From: Syntrophorhabdaceae bacterium
Lineage (GTDB): Bacteria; Desulfobacterota; Syntrophorhabdia; Syntrophorhabdales; Syntrophorhabdaceae
Reading direction: 5' to 3'
DNA: 57,605 nt
Assembly (NCBI GenBank): GCA_028698615.1
Contig: JAQVWF010000005.1
Location: forward strand, 55,354-112,958
Both the position numbers and the translations under genes were made by a program. Below are positions 7,558 to 16,839 of the stretch, in pieces. Positions within the stretch are counted from its first letter, which is position 1. Every line of letters starts with the position of its first letter. Under the pieces are notes generated by a model. The model was not told the origin of the DNA and did not search any database. It was given only the letters and a program-made list of their open reading frames with translations.

Positions 7558-8367
7558 ATGATCACATTGTCGCAGATCGGGTTAAGCAGAGCAAAGACGC
7601 TGAAGGTAGCCCTCGTTCTTGCCATGGTCATTTCCCTGCCGCCGGCGGCTTTTGCCGCCCGGCCGCTGATCACCGATGACGCGGGGACCCTTGGGAAGGG
7701 TGCGTTCCAGGTGGAGCTGGGTTTCGAAATGTCCGACCACAGGACGGATGACGACGGCGTGGTGACCAGGGAAGATGCATCTTCCGCCAGTACTACCCTT
7801 TCCTATGGCATTCTCGACAATTTGGACGTTCTTCTGGGAATGCCCTATGAGAAGATGAAGATCAGGGAAGACGGTGATACCATCCACAACGAAGATGGTA
7901 TCACCGACATGACGCTGGAGGCAAAGTGGCGGTTCTTCGAGAAGGACGGTTTTGCCATGGCACTGAAGCCCGGGGTGTCCTTCCCGACGGGGAATCACAA
8001 CAAGGGTTTCGGAACCGGCCGAATGACCTACGGAGCGCTCTTCATAGCCACAAAGGACATAGGACCGGTCTCCTTTCATCTCAATGCCGGGTACAAACGC
8101 AATGAGAACAAAACGGATGATAGAAAGGACATATGGGGAGCCGACCTAGCGGGTGTGGTAACGGTGGCGAAACCGTTCAAACTTGTGGCGAATGTGGGAA
8201 TGAAGACGAATACCGACCGGCAGGCATCCACCGACCCCGCCTTCTTCCTCGGGGGTCTCATCTACTCCATAACTGACAAGATCGACCTCGACCTCGGCTA
8301 CAAGCGCGGCCTCAATAAAGCCGAGGCCGACAACACATACATCGGCGGATTGATGATAAGGTTTTAA
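7558..8367 (+). CDS. putative outer-membrane beta-barrel protein (MetA/phenol-degradation-like)
   Basis: This 269-residue protein has a signal peptide ending near AAFAARPL and then ITDDAGTLGKGAFQVELGFE, the typical start of the MetA/phenol-degradation-like barrel family. Alternating beta-strand segments continue to a terminal aromatic residue (MIRF), as in outer-membrane barrels. The ATG at 7558 follows AAGGAGAGAGAC; an in-frame start 22 codons upstream would put charged residues before the signal peptide and was rejected. It lies 71 bases behind the DUF2325 gene and could be part of the iron operon, although no substrate can be read from the sequence. Confidence 0.8.
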   Translation: MITLSQIGLSRAKTLKVALVLAMVISLPPAAFAARPLITDDAGTLGKGAFQVELGFEMSDHRTDDDGVVTREDASSASTTLSYGILDNLDVLLGMPYEKMKIREDGDTIHNEDGITDMTLEAKWRFFEKDGFAMALKPGVSFPTGNHNKGFGTGRMTYGALFIATKDIGPVSFHLNAGYKRNENKTDDRKDIWGADLAGVVTVAKPFKLVANVGMKTNTDRQASTDPAFFLGGLIYSITDKIDLDLGYKRGLNKAEADNTYIGGLMIRF

Positions 8368-8373
8368 AGAGAC

Positions 8374-8444
8374 GGGTTATGGGTTACAGGTAATGGGTCG
8401 TGAGACGGAATCTCCTCCTGCAGCCCATCACCCATCACCCGTGT
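8374..8444. repeat. 7-base tandem repeats in inverted orientation
   Basis: Directly behind the barrel gene, four imperfect heptads (GGGTTAT, GGGTTAC, AGGTAAT, GGGTCGT; 8374-8401) face three opposite-strand heptads (CCCATCA, CCCATCA, CCCGTGT; 8424-8444). The two arms can fold into an imperfect hairpin. This is the clearest case of a repeat family found at several gene ends in this window; it may act as a terminator or mRNA 3' structure. Confidence 0.65.
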
Positions 8445-8571
8445 TCTCCCTCTTGCAAAAAGCCCGGTGACAATGTAATGTACAGGGAATCGGTCCTTCC
8501 TGTTCCCAAATGGCTTTCGTGGTTTTTAGCCTGTCAATGATGGAGGGGTAAGAACCGATGGGAGGTTCATT

Positions 8572-8814
8572 GTGATAATCGAAAAGGCGATGATATTCTT
8601 CGGTTGGTGCACGGTCATCAATCTCATGGTGTTACTGTTGTGGTTCCTGGCTTTTTCCCGGGCCCACGAGATCTTGTACCGGGTGCACGGTCAGTGGTTC
8701 AAGATATCAAGAGAGACCTTCGATGCGATCCATTACACGGGCATGGCGTTCTACAAGGTCTGTATCATTCTGTTCAATCTTGTTCCCATGATCGCCCTGC
8801 GCATAGCATCATAG
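8572..8814 (+). CDS. small membrane protein, DUF6868-like
   Basis: This 80-residue protein has a hydrophobic segment near residues 12-28 (INLMVLLLWFLAF) and a second near the C-terminus (KVCIILFNLVPMIAL), separated by HGQWFKISRETFDAIHYTGM. The pattern recalls the small DUF6868 membrane family. The GTG start at 8572 follows GGGAGGTTC. It lies about 200 bases from the barrel gene and 16 bases before the next small membrane protein, with which it is probably co-expressed. No function is known. Confidence 0.65.
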   Translation: MIIEKAMIFFGWCTVINLMVLLLWFLAFSRAHEILYRVHGQWFKISRETFDAIHYTGMAFYKVCIILFNLVPMIALRIAS

Positions 8815-8830
8815 GCATCGGGAGGCACGA

Positions 8831-9169
8831 ATGAAGGCGCGGCTGAAGTCTGAAGCGAAGCAGCTCCATTTGATCATAGGCAAGCTGGTGGGGGGCATTA
8901 CGGCCGTCACAGGTTTTGGGGGTGCGGTCGCTGTTCTTACGAGACGGCCGGATCCGTCCTGGGGAGCTGTATTGCCATGGGTTTCGGCGGGTATCATCGG
9001 CCTTGCCCTTTTCCTTGCTGCATCCCGGTGGCTTGCAAAGCGTGCCGAAGACGAAGACATGCCGGGGCCGGGCGGAAAGGACCAGGCTAAGACCAGTGCT
9101 TTGTCGTGGATAATACTGCTCGTTCTGGTGGCCTTGTTCCTTGCCATTGTTGTTATCGTGGCGGCATGA
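8831..9169 (+). CDS. hypothetical membrane protein, three predicted helices
   Basis: I do not recognise this 112-residue protein. It has a basic N-terminus (KARLKSEAKQ), a hydrophobic stretch near residues 17-36, a second near 48-65 (WVSAGIIGLALFLAA), a charged Gly/Pro-rich loop (EDEDMPGPGGKDQ) and a third helix at the C-terminus (WIILLVLVALFLAIVVIVAA). Its ATG lies 16 bases after the preceding small membrane gene, behind GGGAGGCACGA. The two may form a small membrane module. Confidence 0.6.
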   Translation: MKARLKSEAKQLHLIIGKLVGGITAVTGFGGAVAVLTRRPDPSWGAVLPWVSAGIIGLALFLAASRWLAKRAEDEDMPGPGGKDQAKTSALSWIILLVLVALFLAIVVIVAA

Positions 9170-9220
9170 GGGCCCGAAAAACCTTTGTGCCGGAGTGTGG
9201 GATATGGTAGATAAGTTTCC

Positions 9221-9397
9221 ATGAAAGAGCTCATGAATTTCTGCGACCTCTTATGCAAATACGCGTCAATGCCGAAGGAGAGCGGTGTGGACGGGGCAGG
9301 AAGCTGCAGGACCTTCGTTGCTGTCAGATGCAGCCTCAAGAAGACGCTTGTCCACAAAAACATGCCCTGTAAAGAGAAAGTGCTGAAGAAGAAATAA
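9221..9397 (+). CDS. small Cys-rich protein
   Basis: I translated this 58-codon frame by hand. The product starts MKELMNFCDLLCKYASMP, continues with SGVDGAGSCRTFVAVRC and ends in HKNMPCKEKVLKKK. Five Cys residues (8, 12, 29, 37, 50), the paired CxxxC and the basic tail look designed rather than random, and I recall similar short proteins from other Desulfobacterota, though I cannot verify this here. No strong ribosome site is visible (ATG at 9221 or 9233). It ends just before the 7-base repeat that overlaps the end of the opposite gene. A metal- or Fe-S-binding role is only a guess. Confidence 0.55.
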   Translation: MKELMNFCDLLCKYASMPKESGVDGAGSCRTFVAVRCSLKKTLVHKNMPCKEKVLKKK

Positions 9398-9411
9398 TTG
9401 GTTATTGGTTA
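9398..9411. repeat. 7-base repeat at the GH13 gene end
   Basis: TTGGTTA occurs twice in tandem (9398-9404, 9405-9411). Read on the minus strand, the repeat supplies the last codons and the stop codon of the GH13 gene, and it also touches the stop of the small Cys-rich gene on the plus strand. It is a short member of the 7-base repeat group. Confidence 0.5.
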
Positions 9412-12400
9412 TCTTCTTTTACAATGGTCATCAGTTTCTCCAACTGGTATTCCGACGACAGGGATGCCCGGTGCAGCATGCCTATGGCCTTGAAACACTC
9501 GCGGAGCCCGTCAAGCATTTTCCTTTCCTCGGCCCCTTCCCGGGACATTATCGAAACGCCGGCGGTGAAGTGCATCCAGGCGATCATGTCGTTGAAGGCC
9601 TCTTTGCTGAACCACAGAACGCCCTGATAACGATTTACTCCCAGGAAATAATGAACATCGCCGTCGGCCATGAGCGATGTAAGAACTGCCCGCGCGTTCG
9701 GCTCCTCGCACCAGCTCTGGTGAGTGGTGAATATCTTGATGAGCAGTTGTGCGGCACGTGCCTCCTTTTCGTCGTAGCCGAGTTCCCCCAGCGTTTCGCC
9801 GATGATCCGGCCGAAGAGCCATTCGTCTATCCAGCTTCTGCTGACCTCCTCGCGGGTCCCGGCGCCATCGATGAGGCCTCCAAGGACATGGACGAAAAGC
9901 CATGCCAGGTGAGCGGCGGAAAGCTCCTGGGACAGGAGGGCATGGACATCCGTCTCGCTGTCGGCAATATGCTCTGTGAAAGGATGGGATGTCATCAGCG
10001 TCGTGAGCTTCCTCGTGACCTCATGGATGATGACCTGTTCATCCTGCGATGAGCCAGTGTATGTCTTGATCTCGCGAAGAAGGTTTCCAAGCTTGTGCGT
10101 AACCTCATCGGTCAGGGCACTGGGCGGCAGCAAGACCTCGCGGTTCACTATGTCCCGGTGGGTGATCAGGATATGTCTGAAGAAGGAGGGGTTTACCAGT
10201 TGCCGGAAATATTGATGGATGGGCTGCAGAAAGATCTCGCGCATGGTTTCTTCGATGCTGGGAACGGCCCTGCCGTTGAGATAACTGCATAACTGCCCGT
10301 AATGGTGCCATTCGTTGTCTTCGACCTGTCTGAAATCGATAAACACGTGATACTGATAGGCCTGAAGGTCCACAAAAAGACCCTTTTCAGCCAGCTCCCT
10401 GTTTTCCCTCAGGTATTCCAGATTCGAGACATGGTCTTTAAAGATCGTGAAATACCCGCCATCCCGTCTGAGGCCGAGACCCTCCGCAAGATCCTTCTGC
10501 ATGAGTCGGCGGGTTTCTGTATGGTCTTCCCTGACGGAGAATGCGACAGATCTATGGATCCAGCCTTTTGCCGGCGCGTATTTGTTATGAAAGACAAAGA
10601 GAGTCCTGGTGTCCCCGAAACGGTTCGAATATGCAAAGATGTCTTCATTGACGCCTCCCTCGGGTGTGAAGAAGTCATAGAGAAGAAAGTTCTCCACGTC
10701 GGCAAAGAGGTGGCGCTGGTGAAGAAGAGGGGATATCTCCCGCTGATGGCGTTCGACGAGATACTGATTGGGTGTCTCGTCCCAGTAGGCGCGGCGGTAT
10801 TCCATTCCATACTTCTCCGCGTAACCTTCGACCTGCCCATGGCCGAACATGGGAAGACCGGGCATTGTGGCCATCATGGTGCAGACCCCGAAATACTTGT
10901 CGCCGGTGCCGAATTGGTCCACCGCGGTCCGTTCGTCGGGGTTGTTCATGAAATTGACGAAACGGCGAAGTATCTGCGGATCGAACTCCAGGGTGTTCTT
11001 CATGACAAGACGATACTTGGAGTTCTCCTCGTCGCGGAGCATGTTCATGAAGGCGCTGTTGTAAACGCGGTGCATGCCCAGGGTCCTGACGAAATATCCC
11101 TCCAGCAGCCAGAACGCCTCGGCGAGCAGGAGCGTATCCGGCGCCTCCACGGCGATGCGGTCGACGACCTCGCGCCAGAACTCCTTGGGCATGGCATTCG
11201 AAAAGTCGTCATAGGTCAGGCTGTGTTCCGTTCGCGTGGGTATGGCCCCGCCTGTTCCCGGTTCGGGGAACCAGAGCCTCTGAAAATGTTTCTTCGTGAG
11301 CGTCATGGCGGCATCAAAACGGATGACGGGAAATTTCCGGGCCACGTGGATAATGGTCCGGATCATCGCCTCGCGCACCTCGGGATGGAGATAGTTCAAC
11401 TGGGCGGTGTCGTTCCAGGGCATGCTCGTCCCGTCATTGCCGTGATAGACGAACCTTTCGTCTCCCGTCCAGTTGTCACGGCGTTTGAAGACAACGGCGG
11501 CATCTGTGCGGTTGTAATAATGGTCCTCTATCTGGATGGAGACGCGGTCGTCGTGAGATAGGTTGGGCCCGGCGTAGGAATACCAGGGAAAGGGGTTGTG
11601 ATCGACAGCAACGAACCAATCGGGATGCTCGATGACCCAGCGCGAGTAGATCCCCACATGATTCGGCACCATGTCACTGGCAAGCCGGATACCCATCCGG
11701 GTCGCGCGGTCCCTGAGGTCGACGAAGGCCTCCTCGCCGCCGAGGTCATGGGCAATGATGTAATCATGGAGCGAGTAAGCCGAAGGAACCGCCTCGGGGT
11801 TGCCGCACATCTGCTTGATGCTCTGCGAAGCGGCGCTGCGCTCCCATACCCCGATGAGCCATACACCGGTGAAGCCCCGTTTGCTCAGGGTTTCAAGCTC
11901 TTCATCGGGTATCTGGTCGAGTTTGTTTATCGGCCGGCCATATGATTTTGACAGTTGATCGAGCCAGACATACACGTTCTTGGCAATGAGGATCAGCCGC
12001 GGCATCCAGTCCTTGTCGGCGCTGAATTGTTCCGTTTCGGATTCCAGGCCGGTATAGCGATAGATCTGCGCCTCACCGGGCCCGAGAAAAGGCATCTTCT
12101 CCTCTTCCTTGAAAAGATCGAGGCTTTTGAGCATGCGAGAGATGAATTTGGTGCCGAGTAGGTATCCCCAGTGCTCGATGATGTATTCGAGTTGTCCCGA
12201 CAGGGAGTGGGGCACGGCTATGGCGGGACTGCGGAGCATGTCGATCAGGTTCTGCCCCTCCGGGCCGAAGAGGATCTGGGTGTCAAAAAAGTGCCTCAAT
12301 TCCGCGATAACCGTGAGAAATGGCGTCTCCCTCCTGAGAGAGGAATCGTCGAAGAGTTCAACGAAGGGAGAGAAGGCGGGGTTCATGTTCGCGAGCCAGA

Positions 12401-12860
12401 GGAGGAGCATCTCCTCGAGCACTATCTGCCGGTTAGAGGTCTCGCCCGTCTGGCCCCTCAAGTACTCATCGATCGTCGTTTTTCTCTGATAGACGCCAAG
12501 GGGTGGAAATTCGTCGCTGAACTGGCGTATGACCCTCTCCATCTCCTCGCGGCCAAGTTTTGTCTCCAGATGGGAAAGGGCGTGGGCCATGATATCCTTC
12601 TGTGTCGCGTCCACATATGTGCCAACCACATAGTGGAGGATCTCGTCAATGAGACCCATGGCAATGAGCGCACCCGCGCGTATCGCACTTTCGGGATAGA
12701 GGATAAGGTCCCGCTTCTTGTTGATCTCCTGCGCGAAGGTGCGGGCTGCAAGGAAGTTGGTAAAAATGATATTGCCGCTCAGGGTGAAAAGGGGATCACT
12801 GAACCGATACGTGTCCCTTGCCCTTCGTGACACATGAAACTCTCTGATAGTTTTTGTCAT
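9402..12860 (-). CDS. large GH13-family alpha-amylase-like protein
   Basis: This 1152-residue protein has a GH13 catalytic barrel in its middle. Region I is DMVPNHVG (about residue 396), region II IRFDAAMT (about 514, nucleophile Asp), region III LLAEAFW (about 579, acid/base Glu). Region IV reads FMNNPDE (about 638), so the usual NHD has become NPDE, with Asp kept. About 320 residues before and 400 after the barrel are mainly helical and unlike common amylase modules; no signal peptide is visible, so it is probably cytosolic. I chose the ATG at 12860 (MTKTIREF); the frame is open 31 codons further but without a start signal. It follows the HD gene and may act on glycogen, trehalose or similar alpha-glucans; the substrate is unknown. 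Confidence 0.8.
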   Translation of the reverse strand: MTKTIREFHVSRRARDTYRFSDPLFTLSGNIIFTNFLAARTFAQEINKKRDLILYPESAIRAGALIAMGLIDEILHYVVGTYVDATQKDIMAHALSHLETKLGREEMERVIRQFSDEFPPLGVYQRKTTIDEYLRGQTGETSNRQIVLEEMLLLWLANMNPAFSPFVELFDDSSLRRETPFLTVIAELRHFFDTQILFGPEGQNLIDMLRSPAIAVPHSLSGQLEYIIEHWGYLLGTKFISRMLKSLDLFKEEEKMPFLGPGEAQIYRYTGLESETEQFSADKDWMPRLILIAKNVYVWLDQLSKSYGRPINKLDQIPDEELETLSKRGFTGVWLIGVWERSAASQSIKQMCGNPEAVPSAYSLHDYIIAHDLGGEEAFVDLRDRATRMGIRLASDMVPNHVGIYSRWVIEHPDWFVAVDHNPFPWYSYAGPNLSHDDRVSIQIEDHYYNRTDAAVVFKRRDNWTGDERFVYHGNDGTSMPWNDTAQLNYLHPEVREAMIRTIIHVARKFPVIRFDAAMTLTKKHFQRLWFPEPGTGGAIPTRTEHSLTYDDFSNAMPKEFWREVVDRIAVEAPDTLLLAEAFWLLEGYFVRTLGMHRVYNSAFMNMLRDEENSKYRLVMKNTLEFDPQILRRFVNFMNNPDERTAVDQFGTGDKYFGVCTMMATMPGLPMFGHGQVEGYAEKYGMEYRRAYWDETPNQYLVERHQREISPLLHQRHLFADVENFLLYDFFTPEGGVNEDIFAYSNRFGDTRTLFVFHNKYAPAKGWIHRSVAFSVREDHTETRRLMQKDLAEGLGLRRDGGYFTIFKDHVSNLEYLRENRELAEKGLFVDLQAYQYHVFIDFRQVEDNEWHHYGQLCSYLNGRAVPSIEETMREIFLQPIHQYFRQLVNPSFFRHILITHRDIVNREVLLPPSALTDEVTHKLGNLLREIKTYTGSSQDEQVIIHEVTRKLTTLMTSHPFTEHIADSETDVHALLSQELSAAHLAWLFVHVLGGLIDGAGTREEVSRSWIDEWLFGRIIGETLGELGYDEKEARAAQLLIKIFTTHQSWCEEPNARAVLTSLMADGDVHYFLGVNRYQGVLWFSKEAFNDMIAWMHFTAGVSIMSREGAEERKMLDGLRECFKAIGMLHRASLSSEYQLEKLMTIVKEDNQ

Positions 12861-12959
12861 GCTCTCACTTTGCTTTGATTGTTCTCTATAATGAGGAATG
12901 CTAACACAGCCCCGGAATCGAGTCAATGAAGGGGAGTGTAACGGTTTGGTCATTGCCGG

Positions 12960-13814
12960 TCACGCGTTCCACTTTTCCTTAATGGTCCTTATGTTTCTTT
13001 CTATGGCTGTCATGTAGGGGTTTTCTTCCCCGCCGTAGTGATAGGGGATGTATTTTTCCATGGAGCCCATCATCTTGAAGCGCTTGAGCGCCACTTCCTC
13101 GTAGAACGTTGGCGTCGTCCTGATGAGCTCATCGACGTTTGCGTAGAGGGTAGAGCCCTTTCCGTGAAGCTTCTCCACACCTTCGAAACTGTAGGATTCG
13201 GCGAATTCATTAAAAAGGATGGGGAGGGTGTCAATGTAGTCAGGGGAGGACATCTGGCCGAGGAGATCAGCCGTGCCCAGCGCGCATCCCACTATCCGTT
13301 CCTCGTCGTTGCGAAAGTGGGTGGCTATATCGAGGGTGACCCCGGTGTATCTGATGATGTTGAGGATATGGCGTACCCCGTCGACAGGCAGGTGTATCTC
13401 CCTGAGGTAGACTTTTGCGAAATCGATGCTGCGCTGGACGTGGGTCAGGGTGTACTTCGCGCCGGTGCCGTCATCGTCCCCCATCTCTTTAATGTATCCC
13501 GTGTCGTGAAGAAGAACCGCGATAGTTCCGTAATCGAAGAAATCCACCGAAACCCTCGGTATCGCACCGCTCTTGTTCCATCCGTTGATGATCTCCACGA
13601 AGGGCGGCACGGTCTGCATGGTGTGATAGAGGTTGTGGTATTCCGCGTCGCACCGGTGATAGCCGGGCCTTCTGCCATTGAAAAGATCGACGATGTCCCC
13701 GAAGACGCGTGAGATCAGACCAACGCCGCGATCGCCGTAATTCTCCGCATGGACCCTCTCGACGTGATTCAAGATTTTTGCCGGTGTCAGCTCGTTCCTG
13801 GGTATTACGGGCAT
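12960..13814 (-). CDS. HD-domain metal-dependent phosphohydrolase
   Basis: This 284-residue protein has the HD-superfamily metal site: His in AEYHNLYHT (about 57-64), the HD pair in VLLHDTGY (about 102-107) and a distal Asp in GTADLLGQM (about 182). The order matches HD/PDEase-type phosphohydrolases that cleave phosphomonoesters or phosphodiesters, possibly a signalling nucleotide, but no GYP motif or sensor domain is present. The ATG at 13814 lies 4 bases behind the murJ stop, with its AGGAG inside the murJ end. The substrate is unknown. Confidence 0.8.
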   Translation of the reverse strand: MPVIPRNELTPAKILNHVERVHAENYGDRGVGLISRVFGDIVDLFNGRRPGYHRCDAEYHNLYHTMQTVPPFVEIINGWNKSGAIPRVSVDFFDYGTIAVLLHDTGYIKEMGDDDGTGAKYTLTHVQRSIDFAKVYLREIHLPVDGVRHILNIIRYTGVTLDIATHFRNDEERIVGCALGTADLLGQMSSPDYIDTLPILFNEFAESYSFEGVEKLHGKGSTLYANVDELIRTTPTFYEEVALKRFKMMGSMEKYIPYHYGGEENPYMTAIERNIRTIKEKWNA

Positions 13815-13818
13815 GCCC

Positions 13819-15345
13819 TTATCTCCTGCGCAAGAGCCTTCGATAATAGCTTTTGAACATTATACCATAAACAGCAATTGTGAAAAAAGCGCTGAGAAAA
13901 AGCGGGACAAGGAGGCCGCCGGGCAGAAGGCGGCGAGTGAGGACGATAAAAAGGGTCAGAAGTATCCCGGCAAGGAGGGACTTGATGATGTCTCTCATGG
14001 CCGGCCGGGCCATCGTGTAGCGCGTCCTGTGCCTGAGGATGATGTAGAGAAAGAGAAAGTTGTACAGGGACACGATGGAGGTTGCCAGGGATATCCCCAG
14101 ATTCCTGAAGGGGACCATGAGAATGGATGCGATGACGGCATTGAGCGCGATGGAGGTGATGCCGATGAGGGCCGGCGTCTTCATGTCGTGCATGGCATTG
14201 AATATCCTCACGAAGGAGATGGACAGGGCGTAGAAGATAAGCCCCACGCTGTAGCCGAAGAGGGCCCGGTTCGTCATTGCCGTATCGGCTGCGGTAAAGG
14301 CGCCCCGTTCGTAGAGTATCTTCACGCACAGATCGCCTGTGGCGCACAGCAGGATGGTGGCGGGGATAAGGGTGACGCAAATGAGGACGATCGAGCTGTC
14401 TATGTGGGCCTTGAAATCCTGCATGTCATTATCGTGAAAAAGTTTCGAGAGCTTTGAGAACATTACGGTGTACACGGGAACCGCAAATAGACTGAAGGGG
14501 AGGATGAATATCCTGAAGGCATAGGACAGGGAGGCCACCTCACCGTGAGGCAGGTAGGACGCGATGATCCTTCCGACGAAACTGTTGATGGGCACGATGG
14601 ACGTTGCGATAAGCGCCCCGGCGAAAAGGCGTTTCGCGGTGGTGATGGCGGGATGCTTGAGATCGAGCGCCAGGTGGTACCGGATACCGAATTTCCTCAG
14701 GTAAGGGTACTGCATGACGATCTGCAGAAAAGACCCAACGCTGACCCCTATTGCAAGACTGTAGATGCCGAGTTTCTTTCCGAGAAGGACCGCCGACGCT
14801 ATAAAAAAGAGGTTCCAGACTATTCCCGACAGCTCGGGGGCGGCAAAATGCTCTTTTGCATTGAGAAATGCCTTCATGACGGAAAGGAGCGTGTGAAAGG
14901 CAATGACGGGTATCATGATAAGGAAGAGGTTGTTCGTGATCGTCCTGGCTTCTTCGGTGAACCCCGGAGCGATCATCCGGATCACGGTCCCGCTGAAGAG
15001 GAAGAAGGCAAGGGAAACGAAGAGGGTGAGGATCACAGAGATGTTTATGAATGTCGAGTAAATGCGGGAGTATTCCTCGCGGTCGTTAAGGTATTTGGTG
15101 CACACCGGTATGAGAAAGGCGCTCGTTGCACCCGAGAAGAAGAGCGTCTGGATAAGTTCCGGAAAATTGAATGCCACGATGAAGGCATCGACAAGAAGGG
15201 TGGCCCCGAAAAGATACGCCTGGATGGCCTCACGGACGTAGCCCAGCGGTCTGCTGATAAGTGTGATGATCGTGATGACGGAGCCTTTGCGAATGATGTC
15301 CAGTGCCGGGTTTCGGCGCGGGGGTTCAGATGCTTTCTGTTCCAA
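13819..15345 (-). CDS. murJ: lipid II flippase MurJ
   Basis: This 508-residue multi-pass membrane protein belongs to the MurJ/MviN family, which moves lipid II across the inner membrane for peptidoglycan synthesis. Typical features are the N-terminal SRPLGYVREAIQAYLFG, the AFIVAFNFPELIQTLFFSGA helix and about 14 hydrophobic segments through to the C-terminus. The TTG start at 15345 overlaps the end of the sigma-factor gene by 20 bases, which suggests translational coupling. The place of an essential envelope gene between a stress-type sigma factor and an HD protein is unusual, but the gene itself looks intact. Confidence 0.92.
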   Translation of the reverse strand: MEQKASEPPRRNPALDIIRKGSVITIITLISRPLGYVREAIQAYLFGATLLVDAFIVAFNFPELIQTLFFSGATSAFLIPVCTKYLNDREEYSRIYSTFINISVILTLFVSLAFFLFSGTVIRMIAPGFTEEARTITNNLFLIMIPVIAFHTLLSVMKAFLNAKEHFAAPELSGIVWNLFFIASAVLLGKKLGIYSLAIGVSVGSFLQIVMQYPYLRKFGIRYHLALDLKHPAITTAKRLFAGALIATSIVPINSFVGRIIASYLPHGEVASLSYAFRIFILPFSLFAVPVYTVMFSKLSKLFHDNDMQDFKAHIDSSIVLICVTLIPATILLCATGDLCVKILYERGAFTAADTAMTNRALFGYSVGLIFYALSISFVRIFNAMHDMKTPALIGITSIALNAVIASILMVPFRNLGISLATSIVSLYNFLFLYIILRHRTRYTMARPAMRDIIKSLLAGILLTLFIVLTRRLLPGGLLVPLFLSAFFTIAVYGIMFKSYYRRLLRRR

Positions 15346-16201
15346 TATTCCGTCTCTTGACAGTTTTACGGAGTTTATTGAGAGCTTTCTGTTCGATCTG
15401 GCGTATCCGTTCTCGTGTTACGCCAAAGGTCTTCCCTATGGATTCCAGTGTCTGCGGGTCGTCCCCGTCAAGGCCGAAACGCAGAAGGAGCACCTGTCTT
15501 TCGTCGGAGTTGAGGGTGTCGAGCCACGAGGCGACTTCCTCCATGCGTCTTGTATGCTCCAGGATGGAAAGAGGCTCCTCGTTGTCCGGATTGGGGATCA
15601 CTTCCTCGAGGGTGAGTTTGCTGTTCTCGTCGATATAGCTTTCGAGGGAGTACGTTTTTATCGCCATGGTGAAAAGGTTTCTGACGAAATCGATGCGGTA
15701 TCCCGATTCGCTGGAGATCTCTTCCAGCGAAGGCTCGCGGCCCGTCTTTTCCACGGCGGCGCTGATGATCTTCGATATCCTGTTTACCCTGGATGATACA
15801 TGGACGGGCAGTCTTATTGTCCGCGAATGGTTTGCGATTGACCGCTCGATGGATTGTTTTATCCACCATGTGGCATATGTGGAGAACCGACATTCCCTTG
15901 CCAGGTCAAACTTCTCCACGGCCTTGATAAGACCGATGTTTCCTTCCTCGATGAGGTCAAGGAGGCTCATTCCCTGATTCACATATCTGCGTGCTATCTT
16001 CACGACGAGACGCAGGTTTGATTCTATCATCTTGGTGCGCGCCTCGGGGCTGCCCTCGGCCACCATGCGGGCGTACATCTTTTCTTCCTCGACGGTTATG
16101 ACGGGTAACTTGCGCAGGTCCCTCATGTAGAGGCGTTCTACCTGGATATCGTCATAATGGACAAAATCTATTGCGTCCTTTTCCGCGCTCATTCTCTCCA
16201 T
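15326..16201 (-). CDS. rpoS: RpoS-like sigma-70 family factor
   Basis: This 291-residue sigma factor has region 1.2 ([16 protein letters not shown]), region 2 ([50 protein letters not shown]), region 3 and region 4 ([34 protein letters not shown]). It lacks the long region 1.1 of a housekeeping RpoD. The short N-terminus and the gene directly upstream, pcm, match the surE-pcm-nlpD-rpoS arrangement of proteobacteria, so I name it rpoS with some caution; RpoH- or RpoD-paralogue identity is the alternative. Its start overlaps the pcm end by 13 bases. It probably directs stationary-phase or stress transcription. Confidence 0.8.
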   Translation of the reverse strand: MERMSAEKDAIDFVHYDDIQVERLYMRDLRKLPVITVEEEKMYARMVAEGSPEARTKMIESNLRLVVKIARRYVNQGMSLLDLIEEGNIGLIKAVEKFDLARECRFSTYATWWIKQSIERSIANHSRTIRLPVHVSSRVNRISKIISAAVEKTGREPSLEEISSESGYRIDFVRNLFTMAIKTYSLESYIDENSKLTLEEVIPNPDNEEPLSILEHTRRMEEVASWLDTLNSDERQVLLLRFGLDGDDPQTLESIGKTFGVTRERIRQIEQKALNKLRKTVKRRNIGTESI

Positions 16202-16839
16202 CCCTGCTGCCCGATCAGTTTTACGAACCTGCAGCTGCCGTAGTTCTCTTCCGTATAGCTGTTCTTGTCATCCCGGGTAAAGGCAACGAGGTCCTGGGAG
16301 AATTCGTCTCCGATGGGAATAACAAGCCTGCCTCCCGCGGCAAGCTGCTCGAGAAGGGCGGCCGGAGGGTGGGGGGAGGCTGCAGTCACGATGATGCCGT
16401 CGTAGGGGCTGTGTTCCTTCCAGCCAAGGGTGCCGTCGCCGATGTGAACGATCACGTTGGCGTATTTCAACTGATCGAAGATCCTTCGCGCCCGTTTTGC
16501 AATGGCGGGTATACGCTCTATGGTGTAGACCTGGTCCGCAAGCTCCGCGAGGATGGCGCATTGATAGCCCGACCCCGTACCGATCTCAAGGACCTTTTCC
16601 TTTCCCGTGAGACGAAGGAGTTCCGACATGAGGGCCACTATATAAGGCTGTGAGATGGTCTGTTTCTCGCCTATGGGAAGAGGGTGATCCTCGTACGCTT
16701 CGGGCCACAGGGCCTCATCGACGAAGAGATGTCTCGGAACCTTCAACATGGCATTCAGAACGCTCCTGTCCGTCACACCTCGGGCAGTGATCTGTGTATC
16801 CACCATCAACTGGCGTTTGCTCCGGTATTGGTTCATCAT
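16189..16839 (-). CDS. pcm: protein-L-isoaspartate O-methyltransferase
   Basis: This 216-residue cytosolic enzyme repairs isoaspartyl residues in aged proteins using S-adenosylmethionine. The family motifs are present: [26 protein letters not shown] around residues 35-60, the SAM-binding [15 protein letters not shown], the [21 protein letters not shown] block and [11 protein letters not shown]. The start codon overlaps the proC stop (ATGA type) and the end overlaps the sigma-factor start, so the three are tightly coupled. Confidence 0.93.
   Translation of the reverse strand: MMNQYRSKRQLMVDTQITARGVTDRSVLNAMLKVPRHLFVDEALWPEAYEDHPLPIGEKQTISQPYIVALMSELLRLTGKEKVLEIGTGSGYQCAILAELADQVYTIERIPAIAKRARRIFDQLKYANVIVHIGDGTLGWKEHSPYDGIIVTAASPHPPAALLEQLAAGGRLVIPIGDEFSQDLVAFTRDDKNSYTEENYGSCRFVKLIGQQGWRE

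Noticed and set aside
8374-8444. CRISPR-like array
   Set aside because: The unit is only 7 bases with no spacers, and no cas genes are near; it is a simple tandem repeat.
10302-11561. A 419-codon frame opposite the GH13 gene
   Set aside because: It lies wholly inside the GH13 gene on the other strand, mirrors its codon pattern, has no domain and no ribosome site. GH13 catalytic motifs show which strand is real.
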